From the NCBI RefSeq assembly GCF_000243335.1, contig NZ_JH597773.1, positions 1,447,989-1,511,988 of the forward strand: 64,000 nt of DNA. The letters are read 5' to 3'. Origin of the DNA: Leptonema illini DSM 21528. GTDB taxonomy: Bacteria > Spirochaetota > Leptospiria > Leptospirales > Leptonemataceae. The notes below the pieces were generated by a model. The model ran no database searches, was not told the DNA's origin, and worked only from the letters and a program-made list of their open reading frames with translations. Every line of letters starts with the position of its first letter. Within the stretch, counting starts at the first letter, position 1. The translations under genes were made by a program, and so were the position numbers. Positions 52,891 through 62,626 of the stretch are shown in pieces.

Positions 52891-54633
52891 ATGAGTCCTA
52901 CCCGTATTCTGAAAGCCGTCTTGCTTGCTCTCACGCTTCTTCTGCTCTGGTGGGCCGATCCGATCGCCGCTCGCTCGTCCGCTCCGTCTGCGGTCTTTCT
53001 CTGGGCGGCCTTCCTTTTACTGTGTATAACGGTGCCGCTTTATCTCTGGCCGTCGGTTCGCTGGTTGCCTGCGCGACGCTCCGTGCTGTTCCTGTTGCCG
53101 CTCTTTCTTGCGCTGCTTGGCTTTACGACTCGAGACTGGAAGGCGCCTGATGCGGCGCCCGACGTCTGGATGAATCCGCCACAGCGCGCGGCGCTTTCTG
53201 CTGAGCTGAAGATCGTAAAAGAGATTCGTCCCGGGCTTGTGCTGGCCGACGTGCGCCTGACCTCGATCGAGCATTTTACGGGGCGCTGGGTGCGCATCCC
53301 GGGGCGACGCAAGAAGGTACGCACGGCGAACTATATCGAGCCCGTGACGCATTCTTCGTTTCCCGTCGCCGTGCAGACACGCAAAGACGAGATGCCCCGG
53401 GTCGGATGCACGTTAGCCGTCAGGCTTACGCCGAAGTACTTTCCGAAACGGCTCGAAGGGGATTATCTGGCCTCGCTGCGTTATCAGGGAGCTTCTTCGT
53501 ATATGCGTCTTGCTCCCTGGCTCATACAATCGAAGTCATGCGAGGTCGTCGATCCAAAAGCAGAATGGAAGGCCGCTCTGATTGAGCTGGTGACGAAAGA
53601 ACACGGGCATCCTTTTTTACAGGAGAAGATCCGTTTTTCAAAAGAGGCCGAAGGCGTCGCTCTTGGAATGCTTACGGGCAAGTCAGGCTGGATGGATCGC
53701 GATACAAAATCGACGGCGGCCGGCCTCGGGATTCTACATCTCTTTGCCGCAAGCGGCCTGCATCTGGGCATCCTTTACGCCGTACTTTACTGGCCGCTTT
53801 CAAAACTGTTCGGGCCGAAGCACGGCCTGGCCACCGCTCCGCCGTTAGTCGTCGCCGCCGCCTACGTATGGCTGCTTGATTTTCCCGTTTCGCTGGTGCG
53901 CGCCTTCTGTTTCGTCAGTCTCTTTGCTCTGCGCAGCTTCGTTCACCGACGTATCGTGACGATCGATCATCTGATCAATACGGCTCTGTTAACCGCCCTT
54001 TTCTTTCCCGATTCGATGATCAGCCTTTCGGCGCTGCTTTCTTTCTCGGCTGTCGGCGGCATCCTCTTTCTTTTTGAGCCGATCAACGGTCTTTTCAAGG
54101 CCAATCTTAAGAAAAGGCCTGTGCCCTTTATCATTCGTATTCCGTCTGCGATCGTCCATTTCTTCAGGCAGCAGGGGCAGATCAGTTTTGCCGCCTCTCT
54201 TCCCGTAACGCCCTGGATACTGCTTTTCTTTCGTTCGTATGCCTTTCTTTCTCCGTTTGCGAATATGGTCATCGTGCCCATGGCCGGTATTCTTTTGCCG
54301 CTTCTGTTCGTTTCGGTTTTCAGCGGATTCCTCGCCGCCGATACATGGCCCGATCGTCTGCTCTGGTTCGTTACAGTGAACGGATTTGATCTGATGCTTC
54401 TCGTGATGAATCGATTCAATATGCCCGCATTCTTCGTGCGTTTCGAAGAGATTGCTCCCGTTGCGGTGATGAGCTTTGTTCTGCTTGTGGGGACCGTTAT
54501 CGTGCTTGCACTCTATAAACGGGAACGCATCTCGAAGCTGACGGCGTTGGCGGCCGTGTTGCTCTTCTTCTCTCTCACCGGGCCGATGGGATTTCTCGTC
54601 TTGCGTGCAATTGAGCGAATGGTCGACGGATGA
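52891..54633 (+). CDS. ComEC/Rec2-like membrane protein, no metallo-beta-lactamase domain
   Basis: This 580-residue protein has several N-terminal helices and a soluble domain. The competence membrane region follows (GVALGMLTGKSGWMDRDTKS, then HLFAASGLHLGILYAVLY). ComEC forms the channel for incoming single-stranded DNA. The C-terminal beta-lactamase-fold nuclease of many ComECs is absent; the protein ends after the membrane helices. Natural competence is an inference. Confidence 0.85.
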   Translation: MSPTRILKAVLLALTLLLLWWADPIAARSSAPSAVFLWAAFLLLCITVPLYLWPSVRWLPARRSVLFLLPLFLALLGFTTRDWKAPDAAPDVWMNPPQRAALSAELKIVKEIRPGLVLADVRLTSIEHFTGRWVRIPGRRKKVRTANYIEPVTHSSFPVAVQTRKDEMPRVGCTLAVRLTPKYFPKRLEGDYLASLRYQGASSYMRLAPWLIQSKSCEVVDPKAEWKAALIELVTKEHGHPFLQEKIRFSKEAEGVALGMLTGKSGWMDRDTKSTAAGLGILHLFAASGLHLGILYAVLYWPLSKLFGPKHGLATAPPLVVAAAYVWLLDFPVSLVRAFCFVSLFALRSFVHRRIVTIDHLINTALLTALFFPDSMISLSALLSFSAVGGILFLFEPINGLFKANLKKRPVPFIIRIPSAIVHFFRQQGQISFAASLPVTPWILLFFRSYAFLSPFANMVIVPMAGILLPLLFVSVFSGFLAADTWPDRLLWFVTVNGFDLMLLVMNRFNMPAFFVRFEEIAPVAVMSFVLLVGTVIVLALYKRERISKLTALAAVLLFFSLTGPMGFLVLRAIERMVDG

Positions 54634-54773
54634 AGTTAGAGCCAGTCTACGCAGACAGCCAACCCGTAAACTGAGGTAGCAAGGTGAGCGGCCGGCGAAT
54701 GAACGCAGGTGGCGAGGTCTTACATTGGACGTTATTTGATTGAGCGACATCGCCTGCTCCGGATTCTGCCGTC

Positions 54774-55622
54774 GTGTATCCTTATTATAGCAGGGATCGA
54801 ATCCAGGCCGATCTTCGCGAGCTGGGCGGAGCGATTCGCAAGTCAATGGGCCAGAACTTCCTGATTGATCCCAACACGATCGATCGATTGGTTCGTCCGG
54901 TTCACGAGGCGCTTCAGACATGCAGCGAGCCTTCGGTGATTGAGATCGGGCCTGGACTCGGAGCGCTGACTCATCGCCTGATCGAATATGCTCCCGTAAC
55001 GGCGCTTGAGCTGGACCCCATGCTTGCGACGCTTCTGCGGCGACAGTTTGAGGGACAGGCAAACTTCATGCTGATCGAAGGCGATGCGCGTCGCACGCTT
55101 GCCGGGTTAACAGCGCCCGTGCTCTGCGGAAACCTTCCCTACTATATAACGACCGAGCTGATTCTTGAAAGCCTGAGCGTGCCCGGAGTGCAGCATCTTT
55201 TCTTTCTGGTACAGACGGAGTTTGCGAAGCGTGCCTGTGCGAAGACGGCCGAGAGCTCGTTTACGGTTTTTCTGCGCAACTTCGGCGAAGTGAAACTGCT
55301 TGAGCGCGTGCCCGCCTCCTGTTTTTATCCCGTGCCCTCGGTGGAGTCGTCTTTTTTTACGGTGCAGTTATACGAAGAGCGCGCACCGGCCGCTATTCTT
55401 GAAAAGCTACTTCGCATGAGCTATCGCAGCAAACGCAAGAAGATCCGTAATTCCTGGCGGGTGGGGGAGGCGCTGCTTCCCGTTGAAACAGTCGAAGATC
55501 TGGCGCCCTCTGCCGGTATCGATGCCGAGAAACGACCCGAAGAGATTGCCATCGAAGCCTATCATACGCTCGCACGTCTGATAGCGGCTAACGTCGTAGT
55601 AGATCCAGAAAGGCATGCGTAA
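54774..55622 (+). CDS. rsmA: 16S rRNA dimethyladenosine transferase RsmA (KsgA)
   Basis: RsmA dimethylates A1518 and A1519 of 16S rRNA. Its marks are MGQNFLIDPNTIDRLV, VIEIGPGLGALTHRLIEYAP (SAM loop) and LCGNLPYYITTELI, the NLPY catalytic motif. The start is a GTG; no better start was found. The gap 54634-54773 contains no gene. The 3' end overlaps the convergent DJ-1-like gene by 35 bases. Confidence 0.95.
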   Translation: MYPYYSRDRIQADLRELGGAIRKSMGQNFLIDPNTIDRLVRPVHEALQTCSEPSVIEIGPGLGALTHRLIEYAPVTALELDPMLATLLRRQFEGQANFMLIEGDARRTLAGLTAPVLCGNLPYYITTELILESLSVPGVQHLFFLVQTEFAKRACAKTAESSFTVFLRNFGEVKLLERVPASCFYPVPSVESSFFTVQLYEERAPAAILEKLLRMSYRSKRKKIRNSWRVGEALLPVETVEDLAPSAGIDAEKRPEEIAIEAYHTLARLIAANVVVDPERHA

Positions 55623-56334
55623 AACTATAGACGTCGCCAGGCCATCGTGCCGTAATCAGGTTTCCGTCACGCACGCAGAATCCACGATTCCGATGACTTT
55701 CGCTATCCCGGGCAAGGGCTGTCGGGCCTTCCTCAAACTGATCCGGTGAGGCAAGAAAGGACATCACCTCGTCCTGCGTCGTCGTTTTGGGATAGGTGCG
55801 ATAGTAGTTACCCAGCCAGAGGCCCGTCATATAGTATGCCGCCATCTCCTGTTTACGAAGCAGGCAGGTCAAGCGCCGATGCCTGACGACCGAGATGCCC
55901 GATTCATCTCTTGAACGGGCAAGAAGCAGCACACCGTGACAGATGGCTCCGACGGGCTTATTCTGTTTCATGAAATCGACTACAAGGCGTTGCAGCACTG
56001 CGGATTCGAGATAGGGTCGCATACCGGGCGCATGTCCGCCATGCAGGATCAGACCATCGAAGTCATCGGCCCGCAAATCGGAATAAAGCCTCGGGTTGCG
56101 ATACTCCGAAAGCTCCATCATCTCTTTACAGGCAAGCACGGCATCCTTACGAGCTACAAGAACCGGTTTCCAGATGCCTAACCCTTTTCCGTCAAGCATG
56201 CGCGAATCGGGCAGGGCAGGCCTGCCGTCGGCTGTGGCAAAGCAGACCTGAAATCCGGCCTGTCTTAATAGCCGGGCGGGAATCGCTGCCTCAGTCGGAT
56301 CAAAGTCCTGAGAAGATAACGGCATAAGAATCAT
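55588..56334 (-). CDS. DJ-1/PfpI-family protein
   Basis: This 248-residue class I glutamine-amidotransferase-like protein has LILHGGHAPGMRPYL and the nucleophile elbow PVGAICHGVLLLAR with the cysteine. The N-terminal QDFDPTEAAIPARLLRQAGF resembles glyoxalase III / Hsp31-like members. It may be a chaperone or glyoxalase. The 3' end overlaps rsmA. Confidence 0.85.
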   Translation of the reverse strand: MILMPLSSQDFDPTEAAIPARLLRQAGFQVCFATADGRPALPDSRMLDGKGLGIWKPVLVARKDAVLACKEMMELSEYRNPRLYSDLRADDFDGLILHGGHAPGMRPYLESAVLQRLVVDFMKQNKPVGAICHGVLLLARSRDESGISVVRHRRLTCLLRKQEMAAYYMTGLWLGNYYRTYPKTTTQDEVMSFLASPDQFEEGPTALARDSESHRNRGFCVRDGNLITARWPGDVYSFTHAFLDLLRR

Positions 56335-56399
56335 GAATCCCTCTCATCACGCTCATTCTCTTTTTTACAGGTAGCGTCGTAACAACTCTAATGCGGCCA

Positions 56400-57668
56400 T
56401 CAAAACGGTCGATCGAGAAAAAGAAAGGCAAGAGCCGCTCCGACAAGCGCCATCGAAAGGCCCCAGAGCAACAGCTTGCGAAAGAGAACAGAACGTGCTT
56501 CGGCGCCGACCGGAGCCGAGGCAATACACAGCGCTCCGAGCGTGGAGAGCGGACTGACATCGACCATGTGCGACCCGGCGCAGATGGCAACGGCCAGATC
56601 GACCGGATCGGTCACACCCGTCTGATTCATAATCTCGGGAATCATCGGCACGAAGGCCGGCATGATCACGCCGCTTGAAGAGCTGAAGGCTGAGGCGATG
56701 CCCGTGAGAAGGGCCAGGACGGCATTGATCGTATGGGGGCCTGAGATATCGGCGATCAATCCGACAAGCAACGTCAGGCCGCCGCTTGCCTCAAGCACCG
56801 AGATCAGAATCGCTATGCCGGTAAGAAGGAAGATCGCATCCCACGGTAGATCTTTCAGAGATGCGCGATGACGATCGGCGCCAAGCAACCACAGAACGGC
56901 CACAAGCACGAAGGCGACCGGACCGACGGAAAGCTGAAAGACAAGCACAAGCACGATTAACGTAACGATGGCGAAAATCGTTAACCATTGCGGACGATTG
57001 ATGGGGCGACTGATGTGCGCTGTCTCTGGAACTGGATGCTTGAGCGTGCTCCAATCCGAAAAAAGCAGTACGGCGCCAAGAGCGGTAATCGACTGCAGGC
57101 CGGCCGTCGCCCCGAAGATGCGCAGCGGTATCAGCGGATCGGCAATACCGATCTTCTGTAGAAGGCCCGTGCTGATGATGCCGGTTGGCGCGACGGGCGA
57201 GAAGGCGCCGGCGTTGGCGCCCGTGCAGATCAGGATGGCCATGAGCAGCGGTGAAACGCCGGCACGTACGGCGAGCGCCATGCCCGACGGTGCAAGCAGA
57301 GCGGCGGCGGCGATATTACCCGGACCGATGGCCGAGAGAAGCACGGCAAGAAAGAAATAGATGATGGGCAGCAGAGCGGCCCGTCCCCTGGCCAGGCGCA
57401 GGAAAAGGGCGGTGATACGTTCGAGTGTGCCGTTTTTATCGGCAATGGCGAAGAGCAGGGTGATGCCGATCAGCATGAGAAACAGGTTATCGGGAAACCC
57501 CTTCGCAATCCCGGCGGGGTCGACGGTTCCCGTCAGAAATCCGACAAGATAGGCGGCGGCGATAGCCAGGATGCCTGCGTTGATGCGCGGTAGAAGCGAG
57601 CCGGCCAGGAGAACGAGTAAAAGAGCTATTAACGAAAAGACAGCAGACCAGCTTCCCATCATTTCCAT
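56400..57668 (-). CDS. MatC-type dicarboxylate carrier (SLC13-like permease)
   Basis: This 422-residue protein with about eleven membrane helices begins like MatC-N (LLPRINAGILAIAAAYLVGF). It then carries IGPGNIAAAALLAPSGMALA and ICTGANAGAFSPVAPTGII, hallmark blocks of the malonate/dicarboxylate carrier family. It probably imports C3-C4 dicarboxylates. It stands alone on the minus strand. The exact substrate is unknown. Confidence 0.85.
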   Translation of the reverse strand: MEMMGSWSAVFSLIALLLVLLAGSLLPRINAGILAIAAAYLVGFLTGTVDPAGIAKGFPDNLFLMLIGITLLFAIADKNGTLERITALFLRLARGRAALLPIIYFFLAVLLSAIGPGNIAAAALLAPSGMALAVRAGVSPLLMAILICTGANAGAFSPVAPTGIISTGLLQKIGIADPLIPLRIFGATAGLQSITALGAVLLFSDWSTLKHPVPETAHISRPINRPQWLTIFAIVTLIVLVLVFQLSVGPVAFVLVAVLWLLGADRHRASLKDLPWDAIFLLTGIAILISVLEASGGLTLLVGLIADISGPHTINAVLALLTGIASAFSSSSGVIMPAFVPMIPEIMNQTGVTDPVDLAVAICAGSHMVDVSPLSTLGALCIASAPVGAEARSVLFRKLLLWGLSMALVGAALAFLFLDRPF

Positions 57669-57758
57669 GCACGGATCGTATCATAGATACCGGGCGCAGA
57701 AAAGCATTTTTCGCCGATCTTTTCGTCGACACGGACGGCGCAGGTCTGAAAGAGGTTC

Positions 57759-58223
57759 ATGTCCTTCCGCTTCAGACTGACCGATAAGGAATTCGCAAAA
57801 CTCACGCTGCAGATGTACTACCGCAAGCCGTTAACATTGCTTGTCTTGCTCTTTGTTCCCGTCTATGTCGGCTACATCGTCATCAACGTACCGCTCAACG
57901 ATATCAATCAGATTCTACCGCTGGCTATCCTGCCGATCTTCGTGCTCTTCGTCCTGCCCATGTCGGTATGGCAGGGAGCGATGCGCACGTATCAGAATAC
58001 GCCGGCGCTCAGCGAAGAGATGCATATCAACGTTTCATCCGATAAGATAACGATTGAAACGGTAAGCAAGGTCGTCGAGCATCAGCGATCGGATCTGCGT
58101 CGGGTGCTGAATCTTTCGGGCGCGAAGGTGCTTGTTTTTGGCCCCGGTCACCTGGTACCGATTCCAAAACGCATCCTGGGCCAGGCCGAAATAAGCTTCC
58201 TTGATTCTCTGCAAAAGAAGTAA
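57759..58223 (+). CDS. YcxB-like membrane protein
   Basis: This 154-residue protein has two membrane helices near residues 28-45 and 52-70. A soluble C-terminal domain follows (SEEMHINVSSDKITIETVSK, then LNLSGAKVLVFGPGHLVPIP). The layout fits the YcxB-like family. Function is unknown. Confidence 0.7.
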   Translation: MSFRFRLTDKEFAKLTLQMYYRKPLTLLVLLFVPVYVGYIVINVPLNDINQILPLAILPIFVLFVLPMSVWQGAMRTYQNTPALSEEMHINVSSDKITIETVSKVVEHQRSDLRRVLNLSGAKVLVFGPGHLVPIPKRILGQAEISFLDSLQKK

Positions 58224-58254
58224 GCGGCCTGAGGCTACAGAAGCTGCTCAACGA

Positions 58255-58680
58255 ATAAGCTAACCACTGAGGTCTCTGAGGGCGCGGAGAAAATTAGGTA
58301 AGAGAGTCAGCACTCTTGCACGTTCGGTTTGCCGTTCGCGATTTTCGCGGTCAACAATTTCTTTCATTGAGGTTTAAACTTCTGTTGCAGAGAGTGGAAC
58401 TCAAGAGGAAGATTAGTTCCACATGAGCAGCCCCCCAATGCTTTCTCCGCTCACCCTCCGCGTCCTTTGAGCCCTCCGCGGTTCCTTCTGGTTTTCTTTT
58501 CGCGTCTTTCGTGATTTTCGCGGTCAACAAATTCTTCGATGGATCTGCAGACTCCCGTCGCGGGGCGTGGGACTCCACAGGCTGATTAGTTCCACATGAA
58601 TAGCCCCCCAATGCTTTCTCCGCTTTGTTTTTCTCCGCATCCTCTGAGCCCTCCGCGGTTTATTCTTCTTGAATTATCCG
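58255..58680. repeat. Tandem pair of dispersed repeat units
   Basis: Two units, starting near 58336 and 58508 (period about 173 bp), share GATTTTCGCGGTCAACAA, GATTAGTTCCACATGA, AGCCCCCCAATGCTTTCTCC and GAGCCCTCCGCGGTT. A half unit (CACTGAGGTCTCTGAGGGCG) precedes them. The reverse complements of parts match copies A-C at 32.7-35.9 kb. The gap 58224-58738 contains no gene. Confidence 0.8.
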
Positions 58681-58738
58681 CCTATCGCGGCCCCTCATAA
58701 TGCGTTGACAGCACTGTCTATTGGAACGCTCTAACCCT

Positions 58739-59272
58739 ATGATCTATCGCTTTCATGATCGCCTTCCCGATATTGCCCCCGATGTCTTTATCGCACAGTC
58801 CGCCGATGTGATCGGCCGCGTGAAGATTGGCGCCGGCTCGGGCATCTGGTTCGGATGTCTGATTCGCGGCGATGTAGACGAGATCACGATCGGCGAGCGG
58901 ACGAATATCCAAGATCTCTCCATCGTTCATGTGACGGGCGGTAAATACCCGACAATCATCGGCGACGACTGCACGCTCGGGCACCGGGTTACCGTGCACG
59001 GAGCACGGCTGAAGAACCATGCCTTTCTGGGCATCGGTTCAACGGTGATGGATGATTGTGAGATCGGCGAGTTTGCCATGCTGGCCGCAGGTAGCCTTCT
59101 GCCGCCCGGCAAGAGCATTCCCGACGGCATGCTTGCGATGGGATCACCGGCGAAGGTGATCCGGCCGATCAGCGACGCCGAGCGCGAGATGATTCTGCGT
59201 ATACCGCAAACGTATGCCCGCCTTGCACAGGAATATCGAAACGCCGAACTGGTGCAGCCCGTGCAGCGTTGA
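58739..59272 (+). CDS. Gamma-class carbonic anhydrase-like protein
   Basis: This 177-residue left-handed beta-helix trimer protein has hexapeptide repeats (VIGRVKIGAGSGIWFGCLIR). The three zinc histidines are in SIVHVTGG, TLGHRVTVHG and again VHGA. The family includes YrdA-type proteins with or without activity. TTGACA at 58705-58710 may be the -35 box. Confidence 0.92.
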   Translation: MIYRFHDRLPDIAPDVFIAQSADVIGRVKIGAGSGIWFGCLIRGDVDEITIGERTNIQDLSIVHVTGGKYPTIIGDDCTLGHRVTVHGARLKNHAFLGIGSTVMDDCEIGEFAMLAAGSLLPPGKSIPDGMLAMGSPAKVIRPISDAEREMILRIPQTYARLAQEYRNAELVQPVQR

Positions 59273-59299
59273 AGCAGTGGAAAGTTAACAGAACGAGCT

Positions 59300-59320
59300 C
59301 GGCCGGATCGTTCCGGCCGA
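59300..59320. terminator. Hairpin terminator between convergent genes
   Basis: TCGGCCGGA, a three-base loop and TTCCGGCCGA form a strong GC stem between two convergent genes. There is no perfect T-run; TCTTTTG follows 12 bases later. Confidence 0.5.
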
Positions 59321-59358
59321 TGACTCCGCTCTTTTGTTCGATCTACACAGGAGCGTGA

Positions 59359-59802
59359 TTAAAAGGGAAGCTCCTCCTTCAGATGCTCATGAATCTCCGT
59401 ATCAGGGATGCCTTTCAGATTCTTCTGAATCCAGATGATGTTCATTCCTCCCGATGCACCGTTAAGCTTTTCTTTCATGTAGCCTGTAAACCGTGGGCCG
59501 GCGCAGATATAGATCGCTTCACCTGCTCGCCCCGAACAATTCTGCTGCAGATACTGGCAGATTTCCGCTGCGAAGCGTTTATTCTCGACGACGGTGGGGT
59601 CGGTATCGCGCTCCATCTTATGACGTCCCGTGCCTGCGCTATCGTAAGAAATCCCCTCTGCGTCGGCATAGAAATCCTTGCCCTTCAAACGCCCTTCCGG
59701 ATGATCCATCCTGTGAACGAGTTGAAACGGCCTTCCTTTTCCATTCGGAACGAAAAACCTTGCTTCGGCCCGATTCGCAACTACTATCCATTTCCGATTC
59801 AT
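59359..59802 (-). CDS. Host attachment protein family (baeRF/PF10116-like)
   Basis: This 147-residue protein starts MNRKWIVVANRAEARFF, typical for the family, followed by HPEGRLKGKDFYADAEG, FAAEICQYL and ICAGPRFTGYMKEKL. The name comes from a rhizobial attachment protein; related proteins resemble release-factor-1 domains. Its function is unproven. The ATG at 59802 was preferred to 59838. Confidence 0.85.
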   Translation of the reverse strand: MNRKWIVVANRAEARFFVPNGKGRPFQLVHRMDHPEGRLKGKDFYADAEGISYDSAGTGRHKMERDTDPTVVENKRFAAEICQYLQQNCSGRAGEAIYICAGPRFTGYMKEKLNGASGGMNIIWIQKNLKGIPDTEIHEHLKEELPF

Positions 59803-59888
59803 GCCTTCGACGCTCAGCGAAGCGTGCAATTCCGTCAAGAACTCTGCCCGATTTTGTTCGAAAACTTTAAGAGATACCGGAACGTACG

Positions 59889-60329
59889 ATGAAGCTGCGC
59901 GATCTGCAGATCCTTTCTTCGGGGTATCTTCTTATATCTCTTCTTCCGGCGCCCGGAGGCTTCAGCCTGTGTCTGTTTTACAATACAACCGGCCATCCCT
60001 GTCCTGGATGCGGTATGACAAGAGCGATCCATCACATCGTGACCGGCGACCTGATAAAAGCGGCCGTCTATCATCCCGTTTCCTTTGCTCTGCTTCCCGT
60101 TCTGCTCTTCTTTGTCGCCACAATCTTTGTGCGTCCGGCTGCCCGTCTTTATAATGAGAACAAGAAGCTGTTCGCAGCAGGGATCGGCCTCGGCGCGATC
60201 ATCCTGCTTGTCTACGGTATCATGCGCTGGGCCGTTGCTGCCGGCGCCTTTCCCGAGCTGGAGCCTCATTTTGCGCAGTTTCACGAGCCTGTTTTGCTCA
60301 GGCAGCTCCTGCATCCGTTTTTCCATTGA
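59889..60329 (+). CDS. DUF2752 membrane protein
   Basis: This 146-residue protein with about four membrane helices carries HPCPGCGMTRAIHHIVTGD, the CPxCGxTR signature of DUF2752. The family is common in diderms but unassigned. It overlaps nothing and lies 33 bases before ndk. Confidence 0.92.
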   Translation: MKLRDLQILSSGYLLISLLPAPGGFSLCLFYNTTGHPCPGCGMTRAIHHIVTGDLIKAAVYHPVSFALLPVLLFFVATIFVRPAARLYNENKKLFAAGIGLGAIILLVYGIMRWAVAAGAFPELEPHFAQFHEPVLLRQLLHPFFH

Positions 60330-60362
60330 CCGCAGAGCTTCGAGGAATTGTTAAGCAGTTAC

Positions 60363-60779
60363 ATGGAAAGAACGTTCATAATCCTGAAACCCGATGCCCT
60401 TGAATCGAAGAATGCGGGCAACATCCTTGCGCGGATCGAAGCCGAAGGCTTTCGCGTCCTTGGCCTGAAACTCATCCAGATGAGCGCCGACGATGCCGGC
60501 CGTTTCTACGCCGTTCATAAAGAGCGTCCGTTCTACGGCGACCTGTGCAAATACATGAGCTCTGGCCCTGTTATCGTCGCCGCACTTGAAGCGGCCGGCG
60601 CCGTTCAAAAATGGCGCGATCTGATCGGCGCTACCGATCCGGCACAGGCCGCTCCGAATACGATTCGCAAGCTGTATGCAAAAAGCAAAGAGGCCAACGC
60701 CGTTCACGGCTCTGATTCCGTCGAAAACGCTAAGATTGAGATCGCCTTCTTCTTCAGCGAGCGCGAACTGGTAGGATGA
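60363..60779 (+). CDS. ndk: Nucleoside diphosphate kinase
   Basis: Ndk balances nucleoside triphosphates by a phospho-histidine. The catalytic histidine is in [33 protein letters not shown] and GPVIVAALE are also present. The length of 138 is usual. The stop overlaps the next start as ATGA. Confidence 0.96.
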   Translation: MERTFIILKPDALESKNAGNILARIEAEGFRVLGLKLIQMSADDAGRFYAVHKERPFYGDLCKYMSSGPVIVAALEAAGAVQKWRDLIGATDPAQAAPNTIRKLYAKSKEANAVHGSDSVENAKIEIAFFFSERELVG

Positions 60780-61843
60780 CGGGAAAGGCCGGTCTTCCTC
60801 CCAGGGAGCAATCCCTTTTTTCTGAACTCGGGAAGGCGTTTGAGACGTTCTTCCTGAGTCATGTATCAGACATTCTGAATCGGGAATCCGTTCCCGAGCT
60901 TGCCGCTCCGTCGCTGTATTCGCTGAAGGGGGGCGGAAAACGGGTGCGACCCGCCCTTGTGCTGCTCTGTGCCGATCAGACCGAGACGGCACATCCTGAC
61001 GCAACGCCAAAAGGCCGCGAGGCCCTGATCACCGCCGCCGCTATCGAATGCATTCATACCTATTCATTGATCCATGACGATCTGCCTGCGATGGACGACG
61101 ACGATATGCGACGCGGCATGCCGTCCTGCCACCGGCGTTATCCGGAATGGGCGGCCGTGCTTGCCGGCGATACTCTGAATACATTCGCCTTTCGTCTTCT
61201 TGCCGATGCCGGCGGAGACATCGCCGCGAAACTGCGCATCCTCGCCGATGCCGCCGGTCATGCCGGTATGGCAGCCGGCCAGGCCCTTGATCTCAGCCGC
61301 GAGAAGGCAAACTTTCCTGCCGGCGAAGGAAGCCTGAGATTCGGTCAGCCGCATTTCGACGGACCACGATCCGTTCCGCCAGAGTTCGGCAAAACCCGCT
61401 TGATTACTTCAGACTTCCAGAAGGCGATGCTCGATCTTTTCGAGCCGGTCTCTTCTCTGGAAGCCGGACGACAGCTCCTGGCCATTCATATGCAAAAGAC
61501 CGGCGCCCTGATCCGGGCATCGTGCGAGCTGGGAGGGATATGCAACCAGAAAGAGTCCCATGCCTTCTCGGCATTCGGAGTCGGCATCGGCCTTCTCTTT
61601 CAGATTACCGACGACATCCTCGACGTTACCGGCGATACGGACCGACTCGGCAAGACGGCGGGCAAAGACGAGCGTACGGGAAAGTTAACCTTCCCGTCGC
61701 TCATCGGATTGGATCGCAGTCAGGCACTCGCCCATTCGCTCGCAGCACAGACCTCCGGCGAAGCCGCGAGCCTTCCCGTATCGCAAGCAGCGCGCGACGC
61801 TCTCGTTAACCTGGTAAGCTATATTCTTAACCGCGATCATTGA
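60776..61843 (+). CDS. ispA: Polyprenyl (farnesyl) diphosphate synthase with insertion
   Basis: This all-helical prenyltransferase makes C15 or longer diphosphates. The first aspartate-rich motif is [14 protein letters not shown] (about residue 100), and the second is DDILDVTGD (about 278). The GQALDL block at about 168 is followed by roughly 50 extra residues before the usual [10 protein letters not shown]. The length of 355 against about 300 reflects this insertion. It is probably farnesyl or geranylgeranyl synthase. Confidence 0.9.
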   Translation: MTGKAGLPPREQSLFSELGKAFETFFLSHVSDILNRESVPELAAPSLYSLKGGGKRVRPALVLLCADQTETAHPDATPKGREALITAAAIECIHTYSLIHDDLPAMDDDDMRRGMPSCHRRYPEWAAVLAGDTLNTFAFRLLADAGGDIAAKLRILADAAGHAGMAAGQALDLSREKANFPAGEGSLRFGQPHFDGPRSVPPEFGKTRLITSDFQKAMLDLFEPVSSLEAGRQLLAIHMQKTGALIRASCELGGICNQKESHAFSAFGVGIGLLFQITDDILDVTGDTDRLGKTAGKDERTGKLTFPSLIGLDRSQALAHSLAAQTSGEAASLPVSQAARDALVNLVSYILNRDH

Positions 61844-61846
61844 CCG

Positions 61847-62626
61847 ATGAAGTTCCGTCTTGACGAATACCTGTCGGAACGCGAACAGATCGATCTTCCG
61901 GCCGTCGTTACGCTTATCATGACGGGCAAGGTTCTCGTCGACGGTCGCCCAGAAACGAAGCCCGGCCGACAGATCAGCGACCGCAACGAAATCATCCTGA
62001 AAGAAAGGCCGCGAGAATTCCCCGCCCGATCGGCGGCGAAGCTACTCGGAGCAATTGAATCGTTTAAAGCGTTCGCCCTCGAAAAGCGCATCGCGGGCCA
62101 CATTTGCGTCGATCTTGGCGCCGCACATGGCGGATTCACGCGCGTGCTTCTCGACCACGGAGCAAGGCGCGTCTATGCCGTCGATGTTGCGCGAGGGCTT
62201 CTTGATCATACGATACAGAGAGACGAACGGGTAACGGTGCTTGATCGACATAACGTGAAGTCCATCGACGCCTCGTGGTTTGATCCGGCCGATCTTGCCG
62301 AGCAGCCCTGGTTCTTCTCCTGCGACATCTCGTTTTTATCGCTGGGTAGCGTATTTGAGGCCGTCGCCCGATTCGCTGATCAGAGCGATATCTCTTTCAG
62401 CGGCATCTTTCTTTTGAAGCCGCAGTTTGAGGCCTCGGCGCAAACTGAGAAAGGGATTCTACGAGACGAAGCGCTACGCCTCCAGATTCGCGAGCAGATG
62501 ATCGCTCGCGCCACGGAGCTCGGTTATACAGTCCGTGCCGCGGCCGATTCCACGCTTGCAGGACGCAAAGGCAACGTCGAGATCTGCCTGCTGCTTGAAT
62601 ACGGGCCTCTTTTCAAGAGTTCGTAA
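61847..62626 (+). CDS. tlyA: TlyA-family rRNA methyltransferase
   Basis: An S4 RNA-binding domain (residues about 1-60) is followed by a FtsJ/RrmJ-type methyltransferase (HICVDLGAAHGGFTRVLLDH, then WFFSCDISFLSLGSVFEAV, KPQFEA). TlyA 2'-O-methylates 16S and 23S rRNA in other bacteria. The 3' end overlaps the convergent gdh by 14 bases. Confidence 0.92.
   Translation: MKFRLDEYLSEREQIDLPAVVTLIMTGKVLVDGRPETKPGRQISDRNEIILKERPREFPARSAAKLLGAIESFKAFALEKRIAGHICVDLGAAHGGFTRVLLDHGARRVYAVDVARGLLDHTIQRDERVTVLDRHNVKSIDASWFDPADLAEQPWFFSCDISFLSLGSVFEAVARFADQSDISFSGIFLLKPQFEASAQTEKGILRDEALRLQIREQMIARATELGYTVRAAADSTLAGRKGNVEICLLLEYGPLFKSS

Noticed and set aside
53989-55062. Long minus-strand frame over the comEC-like gene and rsmA
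   Set aside because: It covers two clear plus-strand genes, is rich in charged low-complexity sequence, and has no ribosome site.
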